Shown: positions 25,249-34,986, numbered from the stretch's first letter. The stretch is 64,000 nt of DNA from Saccharopolyspora gloriosae (GCF_022828475.1 NZ_CP059557.1:3457470-3521469), one strand, 5' to 3'. Numbers and translations are program-made. Notes: generated by a model not told the origin, from the letters alone.

Positions 25249-26694
25249 GTGCCCGACCCGATCGTGCCCACCACCTCCGGACGAGTCCGCGGCCACCACC
25301 GCGGCGAGGTGGCGAGGTTCCACGCCGTGCCCTACGCGGCCGCCCCCGTCGGACGGTTGCGGTTCGCCGCTCCACAACCGGCACCGGCCTGGGACGGGAT
25401 CCGCGACGCCACCCGCCCCGCAACGATCCCGCCGCAGGCGCCCGGCGCGGAACTGGACGATCTGGACCTGTCGCCGCTGCGCGGGCCGGACTGGGACGGC
25501 GGGCACGACTACCTGACCGTCGAGGTCAGCACGCCCGACCCGGCCGCAGGTGGCCTGCCCGTGCTGGTGTTCGTGCACGGCGGCGCGTTCATCTCCGGTA
25601 CCGGCTCGGCGCCCCTCTACGACGGCGCCGCGTTCGCCCGTTCCGGGGCGGTGCTGATGACCATCAACCACCGGCTCGGCGCGGAAGGGTTCGCACCCAT
25701 CGGCGCGACCAACGTGGGACTGCGCGACCAGCTCGCCGCGCTGCGCTGGGTGCGGCAGAACGCGGCCGCGTTCGGCGGCGACCCCGGCAACGTCACCGTT
25801 TTCGGCCAGTCCTCCGGGGCGATGAGCATCGCCGACCTGCTCGGATCACCCCTGCTGGGGGGCCTGGTGGACCGGGCGATCGTGCAGAGCGGGCACACCG
25901 GCATGACCCGCGGGCTCGACGCGGGCAGCCGACTGACCGAGGCGCTCGCGCAACAACTGTCGATCCCCGCGAGCACCGACGCGTTCCGCGGCGTCGAACT
26001 CGAACGGCTGCTCGCCGCCCAAACCGCGATCTCGGCGCCCGGTCATGGTCCCGACCTGCGCGACGAGCACGGCCACGACCCGAGTTTCGGCCTCAGCGCG
26101 TTCCTGCCCTTGCACGGCGACGACGTGCTGCCGCAGCCGCCCGGTGACGCCGTCGCCGCGGGCAGCGCCACCGGCGTCGACGTGCTGGTGAGCACCTGCC
26201 GCGACGAGATGTCGCTGTATTCGGCGCCGACCGGAGCCGCCGACGCCCTCACCGATGAGCTGGCCGTGGCCACGCTCGCCACGTCCCACCCGGCCGCGGC
26301 CGAGGTCCTGCAGTCTTACGGCCTGGGGCGGCGACCCGCGGGGGCGGTGCTCACCGAGGCGCTCACCGACCTCGTGTTCCGGTTGCCCGCCCGCGAATTC
26401 GCCGCCCGTCACCGCGACGCGGGCGGACGCACCCACGTCGCCGAGTTCACCTGGCGCTCACCCCGGTTCGGCGGGCGGCTGGGCGCCTGCCACGGCCTGG
26501 AGCTGCCGTTCGTGTTCCACAACCTCCACGTCGCCACCGGCCCGCACGGCCTACTCGGCGAATCGCCCGACGCGGAGCTCGCCGACACGCTGCACCGGGC
26601 GTGGGTGTCGTTCGCCGCCACCGGCGACCCCGGCTGGCCCGATCACCACGACGACCACGTGTTCATCGCCGGCCCGGACCCGGCCACGGCTTGA
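25249..26694 (+). CDS. type B carboxylesterase
   Basis: This 481-aa alpha/beta hydrolase belongs to the carboxylesterase B family. The oxyanion motif VFVHGGAFISGTGS is followed by GGDPGNVTVFGQSSGA with the nucleophile Ser188, and the catalytic His is in ACHGLELPFVF. It hydrolyses carboxyl esters; no signal peptide is evident, so it is probably cytoplasmic. GAAGGAGA precedes the GTG start. It is a single gene. Confidence 0.9.
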   Translation: MPDPIVPTTSGRVRGHHRGEVARFHAVPYAAAPVGRLRFAAPQPAPAWDGIRDATRPATIPPQAPGAELDDLDLSPLRGPDWDGGHDYLTVEVSTPDPAAGGLPVLVFVHGGAFISGTGSAPLYDGAAFARSGAVLMTINHRLGAEGFAPIGATNVGLRDQLAALRWVRQNAAAFGGDPGNVTVFGQSSGAMSIADLLGSPLLGGLVDRAIVQSGHTGMTRGLDAGSRLTEALAQQLSIPASTDAFRGVELERLLAAQTAISAPGHGPDLRDEHGHDPSFGLSAFLPLHGDDVLPQPPGDAVAAGSATGVDVLVSTCRDEMSLYSAPTGAADALTDELAVATLATSHPAAAEVLQSYGLGRRPAGAVLTEALTDLVFRLPAREFAARHRDAGGRTHVAEFTWRSPRFGGRLGACHGLELPFVFHNLHVATGPHGLLGESPDAELADTLHRAWVSFAATGDPGWPDHHDDHVFIAGPDPATA

Positions 26695-26862
26695 ACCGCA
26701 CCCATCGGGGAGCGGTCGGTGATTTCACAGTCTCGGACGGGATTTCCTTGCCGACGGTGAACACCTTGCGGGCACGCCCCGAATCGTGACCCGGCAAGTC
26801 GCCATGGCCCTGCCCGGGAAATTCCGTTGTCGAGTCGTGAAGCGGGCTGCTACGCAAGTGCG

Positions 26863-27645
26863 GTGACTTCGCTGAATGCACTCATCAGACCTGACGAATA
26901 CCCGCGTGCCGCGACGTACGATCCGCAGTGGATGGTCGACAACTGTATGGGTCCGAACCCGCTATGGCTGCTCGAAGACCTCAGCCGGGACTGCACCTTC
27001 CGGCCCGGGATGAAGGTACTCGATCTCGGGTGCGGACTGGGCATGACCTCGATCTTCCTGGCGCGCGAGTACGGCGTCGAAGTGTGGGCCTCGGAACTGT
27101 GGGTCCCGGCCGAGGACAACGCCGCACGATTCGATCAGGCAGGCGTCGGCGACCAGGTCCACGCCGTGCGCGCCGAAGCGCATGACCTGCCGTTCGAACC
27201 GGAACAATTCGACGTGGTCCTGTCTGTGGGCAGCTATCACTACTTCGGTACCGATGATCTCTACATCGGCTACATCGGCGAGTTCCTCAAGACAGGCGGT
27301 CAGCTGTCGATCGCCGTGCCGTCACTGCACCGCGAATTGCGCGAGCTCGGTGGCGCCCCCGCGTACCTGCGATCCGGGGTGGGGTGGGAGGTCCTGGCCT
27401 TTCACACGCCCGAATGGTGGCGCTTCGAATGGGAACAGACCGGACTGATCCAGGTCACTGCAAGCCGGGCGCAACCCGATGGTTGGCTTGATTGGAAGCT
27501 GTGGTGCGAGGTCTGTGCCGAACATTCCCCCGACGAGCTCGTCAGGCACGGATCTCGTGCCACGATCCCCATGCTCGACACCGACCGTGGCGAACTTCTG
27601 ACTTTCGCGCTCGTGACCGGTCAGAAAAACAGATCTTCGCAGTGA
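26863..27645 (+). CDS. class I SAM-dependent methyltransferase
   Basis: The SAM-binding motif VLDLGCGLGMTSIFLA lies at about residues 48-63, and the post-motif LPFEPEQFDVVLSVGSYHYF at about 109-128. The N-terminal segment NPLWLLEDL and the C-terminal WWRFEWEQTGL indicate a small-molecule methyltransferase of the type also found in cyclopropane/phosphoethanolamine methyltransferase relatives. The substrate is unknown. GTG at 26863 is used (260 aa); a TTG at 26827 would add 12 residues. Neither has a strong ribosome site. Confidence 0.8.
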   Translation: MTSLNALIRPDEYPRAATYDPQWMVDNCMGPNPLWLLEDLSRDCTFRPGMKVLDLGCGLGMTSIFLAREYGVEVWASELWVPAEDNAARFDQAGVGDQVHAVRAEAHDLPFEPEQFDVVLSVGSYHYFGTDDLYIGYIGEFLKTGGQLSIAVPSLHRELRELGGAPAYLRSGVGWEVLAFHTPEWWRFEWEQTGLIQVTASRAQPDGWLDWKLWCEVCAEHSPDELVRHGSRATIPMLDTDRGELLTFALVTGQKNRSSQ

Positions 27646-27872
27646 TTCCTCGCGTCAGGACCATGCCACCGTCGTGGCCACCAGCTCCCGCGCGCAGGTG
27701 GTCGTTTCCGTGCGAGGCCGACAGGCCACGTGGGATGCACCTCGCCGAACACCCCGAGCGGCCGTTCGGACTCGGCGCGGTGCTCCTCACGCAGCTGTTC
27801 CAGGCGCTCCTGGCCCATCTTGGTCCCCACCTCGGGCGCGACCGCCGCCGGGCCTGCGAGCCGGCGACCCCG

Positions 27873-28607
27873 CTACTGGGCGCCGGCTGCGGGGCGCACC
27901 ACGATCTCGTTCACGTCGACCTCGGAGGGCCGGGTGACGGCGAAGGCGATGGCGTCCGCGATCGCCGCCGCCGGAATGGCCACCGAACGGTAGGTCTTCA
28001 TGTCCTCGCGGGCGCGCGGGTCGGAAATGGAATCGGCGAGCTCGGACCGGGTGACCCCGGGGGACACGACGGTCACCCGGATGTCACCGGACGATTCCTG
28101 GCGCAATCCCTCGGACAGGGCGCGCACCGCGAACTTCGTGGCGCTGTAGACCGCGGAGGTGGGCACCACCTCGTAGGCGCCGACCGAAGCGACGTTCACG
28201 AACTGCCCGCGCCCCTGACCGCGCATGACCGGCAACGCGGCGGCGATGCCGTGCAGCACCCCGCGCAGGTTGACGTCGATCATCCGATCCCACTCGTCGA
28301 CCGCGAGCTCGTGCAGCGGTGACAGCGGCATCACCCCGGCGTTGTTGACCACCACGTCCACCCGGCCGTAGCGCTCGCGCGCGGCAGACACGAAGCCCCG
28401 CACCTCGGCGGCGTCGGTGACGTCCAGCCGCTGGAACGCCGCGGTGCCGCCCGCGGCGGTGATCTCCTCGACCAGCGCGGCAAGACGATCGGTGCGCCGC
28501 GCTCCCAGCAACAGGTGGTGCCCATCGGCGGCCAAGCGGCGCGCGGTCGCCTCGCCGATGCCGCTGCTGGCCCCGGTGATCACGACGACCTTCGGGGTGT
28601 CGGTCAT
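27873..28607 (-). CDS. SDR family NAD(P)-dependent oxidoreductase
   Basis: This is a classical short-chain dehydrogenase of 244 aa. The cofactor motif TGASSGIG is at 11-18, NNAG at about 86-89, and the catalytic Ser and Tyr-x3-Lys are in NVASVGAYEVVPTSAVYSATK. It reduces or oxidises an unknown carbonyl or alcohol. It is coupled (4-bp overlap) to the upstream Atu4866-domain gene and lies opposite an MmyB-like regulator, an arrangement that recurs in actinomycetes. Confidence 0.9.
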   Translation of the reverse strand: MTDTPKVVVITGASSGIGEATARRLAADGHHLLLGARRTDRLAALVEEITAAGGTAAFQRLDVTDAAEVRGFVSAARERYGRVDVVVNNAGVMPLSPLHELAVDEWDRMIDVNLRGVLHGIAAALPVMRGQGRGQFVNVASVGAYEVVPTSAVYSATKFAVRALSEGLRQESSGDIRVTVVSPGVTRSELADSISDPRAREDMKTYRSVAIPAAAIADAIAFAVTRPSEVDVNEIVVRPAAGAQ

Positions 28608-28864
28608 GCCTGTTCCTCCCGGTGCAGCACGAGGTGCTCGTGGTGGAGCACGCCGTCGCGGACGTCTCCGGTGGCGGTGAACCCGGTGTCGTCGACGTAG
28701 TCGAGGTGATCACCGGTCACCGTGTAGCGGCCCGTGTAGGCGCTTCGCCGCGCACCGCGTGCTTCGTCGTAGCGCCCGTCGGCGCGCAATTCCTGCCTGA
28801 TGTGCCCGTCGGCGGTGACCCACATGCCCACCACGTCGGCGGCCGGTCGATCTGCTGTGCTCAT
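28604..28864 (-). CDS. Atu4866 domain-containing protein
   Basis: This 86-aa protein shows the short beta-barrel pattern of the Atu4866 family: VVGMWVTADGHIRQELRADG, RYDEARG, YTGRYTVTGDHLDYVDDTG and LVLHRE. Function is unknown, but such genes commonly sit beside SDR oxidoreductases, as here. It is the first gene of the two-gene operon and is divergent from the MmyB-like regulator. Confidence 0.8.
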   Translation of the reverse strand: MSTADRPAADVVGMWVTADGHIRQELRADGRYDEARGARRSAYTGRYTVTGDHLDYVDDTGFTATGDVRDGVLHHEHLVLHREEQA

Positions 28865-28943
28865 CCCTCGTCCTCGATCGCTGTGCTGCGGTGAGTTCGA
28901 GCTTCGCCGCTGCCCGCGCCGCCCGGCAGGACCCGCCGTGACG

Positions 28944-28958
28944 GGGTGCGCCGCACCC
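28944..28958. promoter_or_regulatory. 15-bp palindrome, candidate MmyB-like operator
   Basis: GGGTGCG-C-CGCACCC lies in the divergent control region, 35 bp before the regulator start. TAGGCT at 28982-28987, only six bases from the ATG at 28994, could be the -10 box of a leaderless transcript, placing the palindrome next to the -35 region. Confidence 0.45.
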
Positions 28959-28993
28959 ACCCAACCGGCGCGGCACCGCCCTAGGCTGGTGGC

Positions 28994-29842
28994 ATGAGCA
29001 GTGGTGAGCTGGGCGCGTTCCTGCGCGCACGCCGCGCGCAGCGATCTCCCGGCGACGCGGGCGTCGTCCACTCCGGCAGGCGCAAAGTCGCCGGACTGCG
29101 ACGCGAGGAGGTCGCCGTGCTCGCCGACGTCAACGTCGACTACTACACGCGGCTGGAACAGGGCCGCGAAACGCGCCCTTCCGCGCACGTCCTCGACGCG
29201 CTGTGCCGAGCACTGGACCTCGACGCCGACGCCCGCGAACACCTGCACCGGCTGGCGGGCACCGCCCCGCCGGGAACCCCCGACCCGGCACCGGCCGTCG
29301 TCAGCCCGCAACTGCGGCAGCTCATGGACGGTTCCCCGCGCACCCCGGCGTTCGTGCTCAACCGGACACTGGACGTGCTGGCCACCAACGCACTGGCCGA
29401 CGCCCTGTTCGCACCGTTCGACCGGGCCGACAACTACGCGCGCATGACCTTCCTCGACCCCGCCGGACGCCACTTCTACGCGCAATGGGAGTGGACGGCG
29501 CAAGCCGTCGTGGCGAACCTGCGGGTCGCGGCGGGCTACGCGGATCCGGCGCTACCGGGGCTGGTCGCCGAGCTCAGCGCGGGCAGTGAACGGTTCCGCG
29601 CCCTCTGGGACTCCCACTCGGTGCGCGGCAAAACCGGCGACCCCAAACACCTCCACCACCCCGAGGTCGGGCCGCTCACCCTCATCTACCAGGCGTTCGA
29701 CGTGCGCAGCGCCCCCGGGCAGCAACTGATCCTCTACCACGCCGAACACGGCACCCCCAGCGCCGACGCCTTGGCACTGCTGAGCAGCCTGCACCGCACC
29801 GCGCACGACACGGCGGGGAAGCGGTGGTCACCGGCGGAATGA
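28994..29842 (+). CDS. MmyB-like helix-turn-helix regulator
   Basis: The N-terminal XRE domain (LGAFLRARRAQRSP, GLRREEVAVLADVNVDYYTR, LEQGRETRPSAHVL) is followed by an MmyB-like ligand-binding domain of PAS type (FVLNRTLDVLATNALADALF, then LIYQAFDVRSAPGQQLILYHAE). Length is 282 aa. Members are thought to sense fatty-acid-like ligands. It probably represses the divergent Atu4866-SDR operon and itself. Confidence 0.9.
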   Translation: MSSGELGAFLRARRAQRSPGDAGVVHSGRRKVAGLRREEVAVLADVNVDYYTRLEQGRETRPSAHVLDALCRALDLDADAREHLHRLAGTAPPGTPDPAPAVVSPQLRQLMDGSPRTPAFVLNRTLDVLATNALADALFAPFDRADNYARMTFLDPAGRHFYAQWEWTAQAVVANLRVAAGYADPALPGLVAELSAGSERFRALWDSHSVRGKTGDPKHLHHPEVGPLTLIYQAFDVRSAPGQQLILYHAEHGTPSADALALLSSLHRTAHDTAGKRWSPAE

Positions 29843-29974
29843 ACCGGCCGCCCCCGCGCTGCACGGCCCTGACCTCACGGCGTGAACGGAGGCTTCTAGG
29901 ATCCGTGTCGCTGCTCGAACGGATCACCGAACAGCGACCACCCGGCCGACGGTTTCGTCGTGAGGACTCGCCCC

Positions 29975-30550
29975 ATGGCTCTCAGCACGCTCGACGCGCG
30001 CACCGCGCTCGTGCTCATCGACCTGCAGCAGGGAATCACCGGCGCACCCGGCACGCCGCACTCGCCCGCCGACGTCGTGTCCCGCTCAGCCGAGCTGGCC
30101 GAGGCGTTCCGCCGACATGGCGCACCGGTCGTGCTCGTGCGGGTCAGCTTCGCCGCCGACGGCGCCGACGCCGCACCGGGCCGCACCGACGCCCCCGGCC
30201 GCACCGGATCGCCGCCCGAAGGGTGGGACGTGATCGTCGACGAACTCGCCGGGCACCCCGAGGACATCGTGGTCACCAAACGCAACTGGGGTGCCTTCCA
30301 CGGCACCGACCTCGACGTGCAGCTGCGCCGCCGCGACATCACCCAGATCGTGCTCGGCGGCATCGCCACCAGCCTCGGCGTGGAGTCCACCGCCCGCGCA
30401 GCCCACGAGCACGGCTACCACGTCGCCCTCGCCACCGACGCCATGACCGACCTCGACGCCGACGCGCACCACAACAGCATCAAGCGGATCTTCCCCCGCC
30501 TCGGCCAGAGCGCCACCACCGCCGAGATCATCGACCTGCTCACTCGCTGA
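29975..30550 (+). CDS. isochorismatase-family hydrolase
   Basis: This 191-aa alpha/beta protein has the catalytic Asp in LVLIDLQQG and the Lys in VVTKRNWGAF. The third position, normally the Cys of nicotinamidase-type members, reads GIATSLGVESTAR, with Gly where Cys would be. The Gly at this place recalls isochorismatases proper rather than amidases. The substrate is not known. ATG at 29975 follows GAGGA by nine bases. No siderophore genes are adjacent. Confidence 0.85.
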   Translation: MALSTLDARTALVLIDLQQGITGAPGTPHSPADVVSRSAELAEAFRRHGAPVVLVRVSFAADGADAAPGRTDAPGRTGSPPEGWDVIVDELAGHPEDIVVTKRNWGAFHGTDLDVQLRRRDITQIVLGGIATSLGVESTARAAHEHGYHVALATDAMTDLDADAHHNSIKRIFPRLGQSATTAEIIDLLTR

Positions 30551-30607
30551 GCGCTCTCGGCTCGGCGACCGCATCCGGCGCCGGCGGGGGAGTAGCGCTC
30601 ACCGACC

Positions 30608-31288
30608 TCACTGGCGGTCGAGGGCGGCGATGAGGCTGCGGCCCGCGTCGCGCACGTGGTCCTCGGCGGCCTGCTCCAGCGAATCCGCCCCGGCCCGCAG
30701 CTGCCGCACCAGTTCGCGGTGCTCGCCCACGACGATCCGCCGGTACTGATCGTCACCGAGCCGCACCCGCGTGAGCTGGAACAGGTAGATCTGCGAGCGG
30801 ATCGCCTGCCACGCCTCCAGCAACCGCCGGTTGCCCGCCAAGCGGTAAATCCGGTCGTGGAAGTCGATGTCCAGCGCCAGCAGCCGCGCCACCCCCGCAC
30901 CGGCGGCGAGCTCGGCGGCGATGCCGTCGACAACCCGATCCAGTTCCGCGCAGTCGGCGACCGTGGCGTTGCCCGCCGCGGACCGCGCCGCGAGCCGTTC
31001 CAGTGCCGCGCGCAACGCGTAGACCTCCTCGGCGTCGGCCGCGGTGACCTCGATGACCTTGGTGCCGCGATGCCAGCCGCTGCGCACCAGCCCTTCCCGC
31101 GCCAGCACCGCGAGCCCTTCGCGCACCGCACCCCGGCTGATGTCCAGGGACGCGGCCAGTTCCACCTCGCGCAGCGGATCACCCGGCGCGACCACTCCCG
31201 CGAAAATCGCCTCCCGAACCCGGTCGGCGGCCTCGTCGGCCAGTCCACGGCGCTGCGCGGTGCGGATCGAACCCAACGACGACTCCAT
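30608..31288 (-). CDS. GntR family regulator, FadR subfamily (FCD domain)
   Basis: The N-terminal winged helix (VREAIFAGVVAPGDPLREVE, SRGAVREGLAVLAREGLV) is followed by an all-helical FCD ligand domain with the metal-binding pattern DIDFHDRIYRLAGN and later His residues. Length is 226 aa. It is divergent from the VOC-SDR operon, which it probably controls. The inverted repeat GACAT-N4-ATGTC at 31300-31313 covers its likely -10 box. Confidence 0.9.
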   Translation of the reverse strand: MESSLGSIRTAQRRGLADEAADRVREAIFAGVVAPGDPLREVELAASLDISRGAVREGLAVLAREGLVRSGWHRGTKVIEVTAADAEEVYALRAALERLAARSAAGNATVADCAELDRVVDGIAAELAAGAGVARLLALDIDFHDRIYRLAGNRRLLEAWQAIRSQIYLFQLTRVRLGDDQYRRIVVGEHRELVRQLRAGADSLEQAAEDHVRDAGRSLIAALDRQ

Positions 31289-31299
31289 GTTCGAATGTT

Positions 31300-31313
31300 G
31301 ACATTAGGATGTC
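31300..31313. promoter_or_regulatory. candidate GntR operator
   Basis: GACAT-TAGG-ATGTC lies 12 bp upstream of the gntR-type gene and contains TAATGT on the minus strand as a possible -10 element. Autoregulation and control of the divergent VOC-SDR operon are inferred. Confidence 0.45.
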
Positions 31314-31356
31314 GCGGGGTCAACGTGAGGGGAGCAGCCGCCCGAAAGGAGCCACC

Positions 31357-31776
31357 ATGACCCTGCCCGGCTTCCACCTCGCCCTGCCCGTCGACGACCT
31401 CGACCACGCCCGCGCCTTCTACGGCGACGTCCTCGGGCTCGACCAGGGCCGCTCCGCCGACGCGTGGATCGACTGGAACTTCCACGGACACCAGCTCGTC
31501 ACCCACGTCGTGGCCGGACACCGAGGGACCGCCGGGCACAACCCCGTCGACGGCCACGACGTGCCCGTCCCGCACTTCGGGCTGCTGCTGACCATCAAGA
31601 ACTTCCACGTGCTCGCCGACCGGCTGCGCGCGGCGGGCACCGAGTTCGTCATCGAGCCCTACCTGCGCTTCGCCGGGGAACCCGGTGAGCAGTGGACGAT
31701 GTTCCTGCTCGACCCCGCGGGCAACGCACTGGAGTTCAAGGCGTTCCGCGACGAATCCCAAGTGTTCGCCCGATGA
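31357..31776 (+). CDS. VOC family protein (glyoxalase/dioxygenase fold)
   Basis: This 139-aa protein has paired beta-alpha-beta-beta-beta modules. Probable metal ligands are His in FHLALPV, His in VPHFGLLL and Glu in NALEFKAF, consistent with a metalloenzyme such as a glyoxalase or extradiol dioxygenase-like protein. AAAGGAG lies six bases before the ATG. It overlaps the next SDR gene by four bases and is divergent from the GntR regulator, suggesting a small catabolic cassette. Confidence 0.85.
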   Translation: MTLPGFHLALPVDDLDHARAFYGDVLGLDQGRSADAWIDWNFHGHQLVTHVVAGHRGTAGHNPVDGHDVPVPHFGLLLTIKNFHVLADRLRAAGTEFVIEPYLRFAGEPGEQWTMFLLDPAGNALEFKAFRDESQVFAR

Positions 31777-32525
31777 GTCGCGGCGTTCTGATCACCGGCG
31801 CCTCCCGCGGCATCGGCCGGGCCATCGCCACCGCGTTCGCCGCCCAAGGCGACCGCATCGCCGTGCACTGCGCCTCCCGCCCAGACGAGGCGCAGCGGAC
31901 CGTGCGAGCACTGCCCGGGTCCGGTCACCTGCTCCTGCAAGCCGACATCGCCGAACCCGCCCAAGTCGAACGCCTCGTCACCGACGCCGTCACCGGACTC
32001 GGCGGCATCGACGTGCTGGTCAACAACGCGGCGGTGATGACCCCGCACCCACCGGCCATCACCTCCTACGCCGACTGGCAGGCCGCGTGGCGCAGCACCA
32101 TCAACGTGAACCTGCTGGGCGCGGCGAACGTGAGCCACCAGGTCGCCGCCCACCTGATCGACCGGGGCGCGGCGGGCCGCATCGTCAACGTCGGATCGCG
32201 TGGCGCCTTCCGCGGCGAACCCGACCATCCCGCCTACGCGGCGAGCAAAGCCGCCCTGCACGCCCTAGGCCAGTCCCGTGCGGTGTCACTGGCACCGCAC
32301 GGGATCGCCGTCGCCTCGGTCGCACCCGGCTTCGTCGCCACCGAACGCGTCGCCGACCGGCTCTCCGGACAGCAGGGCGAGGACATCCGGACCCAAAGCC
32401 CCTTCGGCCGAGTCGCCGCCGCCGACGAGGTCGCCTCCGCCGTCGTCTACCTCGCGTCACCGGAGGCTACCTGGTCCTCGGGCGCCGTACTCGACGTCAA
32501 CGGAGCCTCCTACCTGCGCACCTGA
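31773..32525 (+). CDS. SDR family oxidoreductase
   Basis: This 250-aa short-chain dehydrogenase has TGASRGIG at 8-15, NNAA at about 86-89 and the catalytic YAASK near 154-158. It is of the 3-oxoacyl-ACP reductase-like type, acting on an unknown carbonyl. The ATG overlaps the VOC stop, so the two are coupled and probably act in one pathway under the GntR regulator. Confidence 0.9.
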   Translation: MSRGVLITGASRGIGRAIATAFAAQGDRIAVHCASRPDEAQRTVRALPGSGHLLLQADIAEPAQVERLVTDAVTGLGGIDVLVNNAAVMTPHPPAITSYADWQAAWRSTINVNLLGAANVSHQVAAHLIDRGAAGRIVNVGSRGAFRGEPDHPAYAASKAALHALGQSRAVSLAPHGIAVASVAPGFVATERVADRLSGQQGEDIRTQSPFGRVAAADEVASAVVYLASPEATWSSGAVLDVNGASYLRT

Positions 32526-32655
32526 GGCCACCACGGATGTGGTGCGTCGCGGGCGGGAGACATCGTGACGCGCGGTGGGAGACCGGTATTCTGAGCACGG
32601 CCGCCGAGTCCGTTCGGCGAGCACGACGAACCCGCAGCGTCGGCAGGAGCCAGCC

Positions 32656-33183
32656 ATGACCGAACGCAAACCGCTCGGCATGACCTTCGAGTCGTGGATC
32701 GACCGCCAGATCCGGGTCGCGCAGGAACGCGGCGACTTCAACGGCCTCGACGGCACCGGCAAACCCCTGCCCGGCGCCGGTCAGCCGCACGACGAGCTGT
32801 GGTGGGTCAAGGGCTACGTCGAACGCGAAGGACTCTCCGGCGAGGCGCTGCTGCCGACCCCGCTGCAACTGCGCAAAGAGATCGAGCGGCTCCCGGACAC
32901 CGTGCGCGCATTGCCGACCGAACAGGACGTCCGCGACGTCGCCGGCGAACTCAACCGCCGCATCGTCGCCTGGCTGCGCACCCCCTCCGGGCCGCAAGTG
33001 CCGATCGCGACCGTGCGCATCGACGACCTCGTCGACCGGTGGCGCGCAGACCGCGCCACCGGCACCCCGGCCGCGCCGCCGCCCGCCGAACCACGCCACG
33101 TCGCCCGCGACGGGCGGTGGCAACGGTTCACCCGATACCTGCGCGGCACCAGCCGATTCCCGGCGCGCGACCAGCTGCGCTGA
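32656..33183 (+). CDS. DUF1992 (DnaJ homologue subfamily C member 28 type) protein
   Basis: The N-terminal ~70 residues carry the DUF1992 signature: FESWIDRQIRVAQERGDFNG then GTGKPLPGAG and WWVKGYVEREGLS. The remainder is helical with a Pro/Ala-rich linker. Length is 175 aa. Function is unknown. AGGAG lies six bases before the ATG at 32656. It is a single gene at the edge of the accessory region. Confidence 0.85.
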   Translation: MTERKPLGMTFESWIDRQIRVAQERGDFNGLDGTGKPLPGAGQPHDELWWVKGYVEREGLSGEALLPTPLQLRKEIERLPDTVRALPTEQDVRDVAGELNRRIVAWLRTPSGPQVPIATVRIDDLVDRWRADRATGTPAAPPPAEPRHVARDGRWQRFTRYLRGTSRFPARDQLR

Positions 33184-33229
33184 CTCCGCAGACGCTGATC
33201 AGCACACCACCCGACGGCTCCATCGCGGT

Positions 33230-33651
33230 TCAGGGCCGGTCGTCGTGGACGGTGCGGCGAGTGTCGTACCAGCGGTCGCCGGGGACGGGTTCTCCCGCGA
33301 GATTCCAGCTCCACGACACGACCGGCGTGATGCGCAGGTAAACGCCGTCCCCGACCATCCCGACTCGTTCGAACGGTTGCTCCGCGCGGCCGTACACCCG
33401 GATGCCGCGCGCGATGTAGGGATCGAACGACGGCACGTCGTCGATGACCAGCCGACCTTGTCGTTGCCCGCCGCCACGTTGCGGAACTTGCGGGTACCGA
33501 CGACCGGGGCGCCGCCGCCGACCCAGAAGAACGCGCCGTCGAACTCCACCGCCACCGGAACGACGTCCGGCTGGCCGTCGGCGGCAACGGTGGACAACCG
33601 GCCCATCGGATGCGCGTACAGGTACGCGACCTCGTCCTCGGCGAATGCCAT
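33230..33651 (-). pseudogene. pyridoxamine 5'-phosphate oxidase-like protein, frameshifted
   Basis: The first frame from ATG 33651 encodes AFAEDEVAYLYAHPMGRLST through FRNVAAGNDKV, then loses sense. The neighbouring frame resumes with LVIDDVPSFDPYIARGIRVYG and ends at 33230. Together they make one PPOX-class (split-barrel flavin or F420 enzyme) protein of about 140 aa. The break is at about 33448-33456 and needs one extra base to close. It is either decay or a sequence error. Confidence 0.75.
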
Positions 33652-33822
33652 CGACCTTCTCCCCTCCGAGCAGCAGCACCCCGCACAGGACATGCCGGCC
33701 GACCCGCGAAACGCGGCGCACCCCAGCGTGGAAGATCACGGTGACGAAAGTCGTCGACGAGGCCCGTTTTCCGCGCTGACACTACCGGCCCGGCCGACAT
33801 GATCGGCCACGTCCGCGAACGC

Positions 33823-34808
33823 TCAACCGCCTCGTGAGCCGCTGTCCGCCGGTGAACCCCCGAGTTCGGGGAGACCACCGGCGAACGGCATCGTCCGCCA
33901 CTGATCGATCGCCGGCTTCAGCGCATCCATCAGCATCGGCAACTGCGGCACCAGCGGGAGACACGACACCACCCGCAACATGCCCACCGCGTTGACGAAA
34001 CGCAGCACCCGATCGTCCAACTCGCGCAAGCCCCGACGCCGCGCCGCACGGTCGTAGGCGGCCTCACCGTCCGGACCCATCGCCGCCACATCCCACTCGA
34101 CCGGGCCGAACGTGGCCAGCTCGAAATCGGCGTACAGCTCACCGCGCGCCGTGGAGACGATGTTCGCCGCCGGAGCGTCCCCGTGAATCGCCTGCAGCTC
34201 CACGCCGGGGAACACCTCCTCGAACGTCGCCCGCGAACCCACGACAGGTTCCAGGACCGCCCATTCCCGGCGCGCGCGGTCGAGATCCGCGGCATCGATC
34301 AGCTCCGGCCCCCTCCGAGAGCACCCAACGCCTCCGTGACCATCGCCGGTTCCGCCGCCGACAAGAACGGCAGCTCACCCGGATAGTCGCGCAACGCCGC
34401 ATGCAGGTCGGCGGTCAGACCGCAGTTGCCCACGTAGTCGGGTTCGGCGTCGGACTGCTCGACGAACTCCCAGAACGTCATCGAGAAACCGCCGCGCAGC
34501 ACCGGTTCCCGCGGCACCAGCGGGCTCGGCGGGATCACCGGGACACCCTGGCCCGCTAGCCAGGACACCACATCAAGCTCGGTCCGCTGCCGCACCGCCT
34601 GCGCATCAGGCCCCGCGCCGGGCGCCACCACGGTCGGAACCCGCACGACCACCGGCGACGGGGCGAGGTGCACGACCACGGAGAACAGATCGTGCAGCAT
34701 CGTCGCCGCCCCCACGTCCAGACCGAGCTCCCGTCCCGCCTCGACGGCCGCCGCACGCGCACGAGACGTGCGGTCGGCGAGCTGATCGGACGTCATCACC
34801 TCGAACAT
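33823..34808 (-). pseudogene. aminoglycoside phosphotransferase (APH) family kinase, frameshifted
   Basis: The N-terminal half starts at ATG 34808 and runs to a stop at 34299; the C-terminal half follows in another frame to 33823. The catalytic loop reads LQAIHGDAPAANIV and the DFG-like region LYADFELATFGPVEWD. The two halves join without loss if one base is added to the C5 run at 34309-34313. The original protein would be about 328 aa and phosphorylate an unknown small molecule. Confidence 0.75.
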
Positions 34809-34986
34809 GACGGTGATGGTGGCACGTGGCCAACGCCCACCGCGACGGAATTTCCAGGCAGCCACGGCAGAGCACCCACGTATCGCGAGTCCGCCCGGCC
34901 CGCACCCGGCGAGGTGATGCCGGAACCGCCGGGTCACACCGACGTCCACCGCGTGAACCGGGAGCAGCCGTGCGGCTTCGGCGCAA

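Noticed and set aside
27646-27872. Possible short minus-strand gene with a helical start (GQERLEQLREEHRAESE)
   Set aside because: The following residues become Arg/Trp-rich and senseless, and there is no ribosome site or recognisable homology.
31303-31323. GTTGAC...GTCAAC pair near the GntR gene as an operator
   Set aside because: The spacing of the arms is long and the shorter GACAT-N4-ATGTC repeat inside explains the symmetry better.
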